Below, piece after piece: positions 57,995 through 64,000 of a stretch of DNA of 64,000 nucleotides (within the stretch, counting starts at the first letter, position 1; every line of letters starts with the position of its first letter). Position numbers and translations under genes: made by a program. This stretch comes from Halothiobacillus sp045689735 (GTDB lineage Bacteria > Pseudomonadota > Gammaproteobacteria > Halothiobacillales > Halothiobacillaceae). Under the pieces are notes generated by a model. It searched no databases. It was not told where the DNA came from and saw nothing but the letters and a program-made list of their open reading frames with translations. The DNA lies in NCBI RefSeq assembly GCF_045689735.1, contig NZ_CP142685.1:806001-870000 (forward strand). The letters run 5' to 3'.

Positions 57995-59182
57995 TTATTG
58001 AGGACGGCTGCTCAGGCCGACCACGCTCAGGATCGAACGGAACAGCCCAATCGGATGGGGCGTGCGCTGAATCGAGACGGTGGCGCTGGTGCCGATGGGT
58101 AATGGGGACTGCCGATTTTGATCGGGCGGATCGAAGGCAATGCGAACCGGGACGCGTTGAGTCACCTTGACCCAGTTGCCGGTCGCATTCTGCGGCGGCA
58201 GTAGAGAAAACGCCGTACCAGCGCCCGCGCCGATGGACACCACCTTGCCGGTGAATTTCGTTTGCGGATAGACATCGGATTGAATCGACACCGGCATGCC
58301 GATTTGGATGCGTCCGAGTTCGGCCTCTTTGAAATTCGCATCGATCCACAAGCCTTCCGTCGCGACCAGGGTGAACAGCGGCTGAGCGGGGGCAACAGCC
58401 TGCCCCGGTTGCAGGGTGTAACTCGCCAGTCGGCCGGACCAAGGGGCGGTGATGGTCGTTCGGCTCAACTGATAACGCGCCGTGGCCAATTGCGCTTCGG
58501 CGGCGCGAATCCGGTCATTTTCCTGCCCCGGCTTGCCCAGATTGGCGCGTGCCTGATCCAGTGCGGCCTGAGCCTGATTGACGCCCGCCTGAGCCACTGC
58601 AACAGCCGCGCGCGCATCGGTCAAATCCTGGGCGGAAACGAATTGCTGCACTTTGATGCGCTGCAGGCGCGCGAGATGATCTTCTGCCTGCTGGGCGCTG
58701 GCTTGAGCCTGCTCGACGGCGGCTTTGGCCGTGACGATGGCGGCGGAGAGCGTATCTTGCGTGCGCCGTGCGGCGGCAAGATTGGCTTCGGCGGCGGCGA
58801 CGGCGGCCTGGTAAGGCGTGGGATCCAGCGTGAACAGAATCGCCCCTTTCGGCACGGTTTGATTGTTTTGCCAGGGCACGGTTTGGATGGTTCCCCCGAC
58901 TTCAGCGCCGACTTGAGCTTGATGGCCGCTGACAAAGGCGTCTTCGGTGCGAACAAACTGATCGGCATAGCGCAGATAACCAAGACCGACCACGCCGGCA
59001 ATGGCAATCAACCCCAGGATGAGCAGCAATCGGAAGCGGGAATGACGGCGAGCGTTTGCCGTATCTTTTGAAGTAGTCAGGGGGCGAGCTGTCTCGTCCC
59101 CTTCAGCGGCCGCCGGCTTGCCCGGCGGTTGGGGCGAGGCGTCAGTCGCGGCTGTGGATTCCTCCGTTTCGGTTGGCCTCAT
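57995..59182 (-). CDS. emrA: EmrA-type membrane-fusion protein
   Basis: This periplasmic adaptor links EmrB to an outer-membrane factor. The 395-aa product has a charged N-terminal tail, one membrane segment (about 50-70), the AFVSGHQAQVGAEVGG lipoyl half, a long Ala/Gln-rich coiled-coil hairpin (about 130-230), and a beta-barrel with TITAPWSGRLASYTL. Its first 41 bp overlap the 3' end of marR. Confidence 0.94.
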   Translation of the reverse strand: MRPTETEESTAATDASPQPPGKPAAAEGDETARPLTTSKDTANARRHSRFRLLLILGLIAIAGVVGLGYLRYADQFVRTEDAFVSGHQAQVGAEVGGTIQTVPWQNNQTVPKGAILFTLDPTPYQAAVAAAEANLAAARRTQDTLSAAIVTAKAAVEQAQASAQQAEDHLARLQRIKVQQFVSAQDLTDARAAVAVAQAGVNQAQAALDQARANLGKPGQENDRIRAAEAQLATARYQLSRTTITAPWSGRLASYTLQPGQAVAPAQPLFTLVATEGLWIDANFKEAELGRIQIGMPVSIQSDVYPQTKFTGKVVSIGAGAGTAFSLLPPQNATGNWVKVTQRVPVRIAFDPPDQNRQSPLPIGTSATVSIQRTPHPIGLFRSILSVVGLSSRPQ

Positions 59183-59633
59183 GATTCATTCGCTCCAGGT
59201 TGGTTCGTACCTTGTTTAGCAGCCGACCAAATTCGGCTTGTTCGTCTTCATTCAAGACCGATATGATCTGATGGCGCGCCATCCCCAATTTCTGATCGGC
59301 TTCATTGATTTGCGGTAAGGCCCGATCAACCAGCCAAATCGTTTTCGCACGACGATCGGTCGGGGCGACGCGCCGCTCGATCCAACCCAGTTGCTCCAGA
59401 CTGTCGAGCAGTTTGACCAGCGTGGGTCCTTCGATCGCCAGCGAGCTGGCCAGTTCTTTCTGGGTGCAGCCTTGACCTTCATCACGCAGGACGCGAATCA
59501 CTGCCCAGGCGGACGCGGTGAGATCATACTCAGCCAGCACGAAATTCAGCTGGGTACGCCACATCCGGTTGTTATCGAACATCAGCCGGGAAATCTGCTC
59601 GTCGCTGTATGTCGCCAGTTCTTTAATGCTCAT
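59142..59633 (-). CDS. MarR-family repressor of the efflux operon
   Basis: The 163-aa product has the MarR winged helix: LTASAWAVIRVLRDEGQGCTQ, then ELASSLAIEGPTLVKLLDSL as the recognition helix and a DRRAKTIWL wing. Its position at the head of emrAB implies local autoregulation that is relieved by efflux substrates, an inference from position. ATG 59633 has AGGTGG upstream and is preferred over GTG 59645. The 41-bp overlap with emrA suggests coupled translation. Confidence 0.9.
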   Translation of the reverse strand: MSIKELATYSDEQISRLMFDNNRMWRTQLNFVLAEYDLTASAWAVIRVLRDEGQGCTQKELASSLAIEGPTLVKLLDSLEQLGWIERRVAPTDRRAKTIWLVDRALPQINEADQKLGMARHQIISVLNEDEQAEFGRLLNKVRTNLERMNHEANRNGGIHSRD

Positions 59634-59756
59634 AATAGTAGCCACCTAATGAATTTTCCAGTGAATCAATCTCGCTTTGGCTGACCTTTCTGTGTCTCGG
59701 CTTGCTTGCCCGAGTTCCAGAAAGAACCTTGCTTAGTCTAATCAAATTCAAAAATA

Positions 59757-59784
59757 AAAAAAAGTTATACGCATAAATTTTTTT
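59757..59784. repeat. AT-rich dyad between marR and pyrG
   Basis: AAAAAAAGTTAT and ATAAATTTTTTT are inverted repeats (11 of 12 positions) around ACGC. The element lies about 124 bp upstream of the marR start in the divergent region and is far more AT-rich than its surroundings. It could bind the MarR-type repressor or a nucleoid protein, or mark a promoter region. Confidence 0.45.
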
Positions 59785-59830
59785 GTGATTGGAAAAATTT
59801 TCTCAAGACAGGTTTGCCCTTGGACTTTTC

Positions 59831-59999
59831 CCTTCAGAACTTTTCGTTCCGGTTCATGCACTGGTATTGCGCAAATGCGGGGGTCAAATTGTTCTGAAGG
59901 ACTGATTGCTTTATCATTCGCGGCTTGTGCTGCATGGGTTTCCGGGTGAATTCCTCGATCTTGCAGCCCGCAAGGGTTCAGTCAGCCCGTCCCATGCAG
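59831..59999 (+). ncRNA. Candidate structured leader upstream of pyrG
   Basis: Two long-range perfect stems lie in succession. CCTTCAGAAC (59831-59840) pairs with GTTCTGAAGG (59891-59900), enclosing a possible CCGGT/ACTGG hairpin. CTGCATGGG (59930-59938) pairs with CCCATGCAG (59991-59999), enclosing a CTTGC/GCAAG hairpin at 59960-59974. Each domain is 70 nt and pyrG starts 25 nt after the second. The layout looks like a folded 5' leader or small RNA; I know of no matching family. Confidence 0.4.
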
Positions 60000-60024
60000 T
60001 CGTCATTCTGAATCAAGGCGTGTT

Positions 60025-61676
<1,652 letters not shown>

Positions 61677-61680
<4 letters not shown>

Positions 61681-62519
61681 AGTTGTTGAACTTTACGGTG
61701 GGGCTCGATCAGCCGCTATTTTTGATTGCGGGCCCTTGCGTAATTGAATCGGAAACCCTAGCGCAGGAAACCGCCGGCGCGCTCAAGGAGATGGCTGCTG
61801 CGCTGAACATCCCGTTCATTTATAAAAGCTCGTTCGACAAGGCGAACCGATCCTCCGGGCAAAGTTTTCGCGGGCCGGGGTTGGCGCAGGGGCTCAAGAT
61901 TCTTGATGGAGTCAAGCGGTCGATCGGCGTGCCGGTGTTGACCGATGTTCATGAAGACACGCCCCTAGATGAGGTGGCGAGTGTGGTGGATGTGCTGCAA
62001 ACCCCCGCGTTTCTGTGCCGTCAAACCAACTTCATCCAGAATGTGGCGCGCCAGGGCAAACCCGTCAATATCAAAAAGGGGCAATTTCTCGCGCCCTGGG
62101 ATATGGGCAATGTGGTTGAAAAAGCCCGCGCCGTCGGTAATGAGCAAATCATGGTCTGCGAACGCGGTGCCAGTTTCGGGTACAACAACCTGGTTTCGGA
62201 TATGCGCAGTCTGGCGGTGATGCGCCAAACGGGGGCGCCGGTCGTGTTCGATGCCACGCATTCGGTGCAATTGCCGGGCGGGCAGGGCGCTTGCTCGGGG
62301 GGGCAACGCGAATTTGTCCCCGTGTTGGCGCGCGCCGCTGTGGCGGCTGGCGTCGCGGGTTTGTTTATGGAAACCCATCCTGATCCGGCCAAGGCGTTGT
62401 CGGATGGCCCGAATGCCTGGCCGCTGGGACAGATGGCAGACCTGTTGCATACCTTGGTAGAGATTGACCGATTGGTTAAATCCGCCGGCTTTCCGGAACA
62501 GGCTTTGCTTGCTCCGTAA
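61677..62519 (+). CDS. kdsA: 3-deoxy-D-manno-octulosonate 8-phosphate synthase
   Basis: KdsA makes KDO-8-phosphate for lipopolysaccharide from arabinose-5-phosphate and phosphoenolpyruvate. The 280-aa product has KSSFDKANRSS, ATHSVQLPG and METHPDPAKALSDGPN. Its N-terminal motif is AGPCVIES, with a Cys where the metal-free E. coli enzyme has Asn, which is characteristic of the metal-dependent class. Confidence 0.95.
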
Positions 62520-62598
62520 GAACATGGTTTCGTTCGGATGCCGGATCGCATTCGGGTTTATGATTTTTTAATGATTTACTGATTTTTGGAGAGACATA

Positions 62599-63879
62599 AT
62601 GAAAGCCATCGAAGGCGTGCGTGCGCGACAAGTGATTGATTCTCGTGGTAACCCGACGGTCGAGGCGGAGGTGTTCGTCACCGGCGGGTTCGTGGGGCGC
62701 GCCATCGTGCCGTCGGGCGCTTCGACCGGTACCCGCGAAGCAATTGAATTGCGGGATGGCGATAAATCCCGTTTCGGCGGCAAGGGGGTTTCCCGTGCCG
62801 TAGCGAATGTGAACGGCGAGATTGCCCGCTTGCTCAAGGGAATGGATGTGCATGATCTGGCGACGATCGATGCCAAGATGATTGCGCTCGATGGCACCGA
62901 GAACAAATCCCGTTTGGGGGCGAACGCGCTGCTGGCCGTTTCTTTGGCCTGTGCCCATGCGGGGGCGGCCGCTTCAGGCAAGGCGCTGTATGACTATCTC
63001 GGTCAGGGCGAGGGCGTCACCCTGCCGGTGCCGATGATGAACATCATCAATGGCGGCGCACATGCCGATAACTCCGTCGATATGCAGGAATTCATGATCA
63101 TCCCCGCAGGGGCGCCGAGCTTTTCTGAAGCGCTGCGTTATGGCACGGAAGTATTCCACACGCTGAAAAAGGTACTGCACGACCGGGGTCTGAACACGGC
63201 GGTGGGCGATGAAGGCGGGTTCGCGCCGGATCTGCCCTCTAACGAAGCCGCGATCCAGGTCATCATCGAGGCGATCAAGCTGGCCGGTTATGAGCCCGGC
63301 AAGGATATTTTTATCGGCCTGGACGCGGCGAGTTCTGAGTTTTACAAGAACGGTCAGTACCATCTGGAAGCCGAAGGCCGCGCCTTCACTTCGGCAGAAA
63401 TGGTCGATCTGCTGGCCGACTGGGTGTCCAAATACCCCATTCTCTCGATTGAAGACGGTATGGCGGAAGACGACTGGGCGGGCTGGAAACTGCTCACCGA
63501 GAAATTGAGCGACAAAGTGCAATTGGTGGGGGATGACCTGTTCGTGACCAACGCCAAGATTCTGGCGGAAGGCATTGAAAAAGGCATCGGCAACTCGATT
63601 CTCATCAAGGTCAACCAGATCGGCACCTTGTCCGAAACGCTGGAAACCATGCGCCTCGCTGCGAAAAACGGCTACACCAGCGTGGTGTCACACCGCTCCG
63701 GTGAAACTGAAGACACCACAATTGCCGACCTCGCCGTGGCGACGAATGCCGGTCAGATCAAAACCGGCTCCCTATCGCGTTCAGACCGCATGGCGAAGTA
63801 CAACCAGCTGCTGCGGATCGAAGAAGCGCTGGGCGATAAGGCTCGGTTCCCGGGTATTTCCGCGTTCCGCCGGGGTTGA
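62599..63879 (+). CDS. eno: Enolase
   Basis: Enolase interconverts 2-phosphoglycerate and phosphoenolpyruvate. The 426-aa product has ARQVIDSRGNPTVE at the N-terminus, the catalytic lid SGASTGTREA, the metal ligands in FIGLDAASSEF, SIEDGMAEDDW and VGDDLFVTN, and the signature ILIKVNQIGTL followed by SHRSGETED. GGAGAG precedes the ATG. The length is typical. Confidence 0.97.
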   Translation: MKAIEGVRARQVIDSRGNPTVEAEVFVTGGFVGRAIVPSGASTGTREAIELRDGDKSRFGGKGVSRAVANVNGEIARLLKGMDVHDLATIDAKMIALDGTENKSRLGANALLAVSLACAHAGAAASGKALYDYLGQGEGVTLPVPMMNIINGGAHADNSVDMQEFMIIPAGAPSFSEALRYGTEVFHTLKKVLHDRGLNTAVGDEGGFAPDLPSNEAAIQVIIEAIKLAGYEPGKDIFIGLDAASSEFYKNGQYHLEAEGRAFTSAEMVDLLADWVSKYPILSIEDGMAEDDWAGWKLLTEKLSDKVQLVGDDLFVTNAKILAEGIEKGIGNSILIKVNQIGTLSETLETMRLAAKNGYTSVVSHRSGETEDTTIADLAVATNAGQIKTGSLSRSDRMAKYNQLLRIEEALGDKARFPGISAFRRG

Positions 63880-63908
63880 GTGTCGCCCGCAGCGCTGTCT
63901 GAGTCATC

Positions 63909-64000
63909 GTGGCTAGCCGGATCATTGCCTTGCTGGTGCTGTTGGGGCTGCTCGCCGGCTTGCAATGGCGCTTATGGTCGAGTGATTCTTCTTTTTACTC
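63909..64000 (+). CDS. ftsB: FtsB, cell-division protein (5' part)
   Basis: The frame starts at GTG 63909 and runs off the window. It encodes a short cytoplasmic tip and a hydrophobic segment (RIIALLVLLGLLAGLQW) followed by RLWSSDSSFY, the expected N-terminus of FtsB. ftsB directly follows eno in gammaproteobacteria, which supports the call. Confidence 0.8.
   Translation, partial: MASRIIALLVLLGLLAGLQWRLWSSDSSFY

Overview
The window is a dense, GC-rich bacterial chromosome segment that reads as a motile gammaproteobacterium able to oxidise reduced sulfur compounds. The gammaproteobacterial assignment rests on gene order: ygfB-pepP-ubiH-ubiI divergent from zapA, pyrG-kdsA-eno-ftsB, ftsY-ftsE-ftsX followed by rpoH, flgA-flgM-flgN, and the presence of earP, rdgC and roxA. 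SoxX, SoxA and two SoxH-like hydrolases point to thiosulfate/sulfur oxidation. A relative of Halothiobacillus is my guess for the lineage, but nothing in the window proves it. I found no insertion sequence, prophage, CRISPR array or integrase.

Left end (1-6.6 kb), the most distinctive part. The soxAX operon is on the minus strand with its own terminator. Divergent from it is a sigma-54 activator (473 aa) whose receiver-like N-terminus has lost its phosphorylation residues. Next come two near-identical Tat-exported metallo-beta-lactamase-fold hydrolases. SoxA and both hydrolases each have a near-perfect -24/-12 promoter, and the two hydrolase promoters are identical over 20 bp. The simplest reading is a local sigma-54 sulfur regulon.

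6.6-33 kb. Housekeeping and regulatory genes: earP, crcB, queG, an HDOD protein, purB, rdgC, pepN, motAB, a membrane methyltransferase fused in frame to a glutamine amidotransferase, the ubiI/ubiH/pepP/ygfB operon, a TIGR02449-like coiled-coil protein with zapA, a MASE1-like/EAL phosphodiesterase, tRNA-Thr(CGU), a ferritin-like DUF455 protein coupled to a ModE-like regulator, roxA, a ketopantoate-reductase-like protein, rnhB and glnS.

33-52 kb. dps, a glycerate kinase running antisense into a PmtA-like methyltransferase gene, marC, rpoH, ftsXEY, a secreted alpha/beta hydrolase, rsmD, the flgAMN cluster with a clear sigma-28 promoter, hemB, prfC, a lipoprotein, an exported double rhodanese, an exported thioredoxin-fold-like protein, mntH with an inverted-repeat operator, and minC placed next to zapD without minDE.

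52-64 kb. metH, a DUF2062 membrane protein and a marR-emrA-emrB efflux operon on the minus strand. A 390-bp intergenic region follows, with an AT-rich dyad and a leader that could fold into two successive long-stem domains. The window ends with pyrG-kdsA-eno and the start of ftsB.
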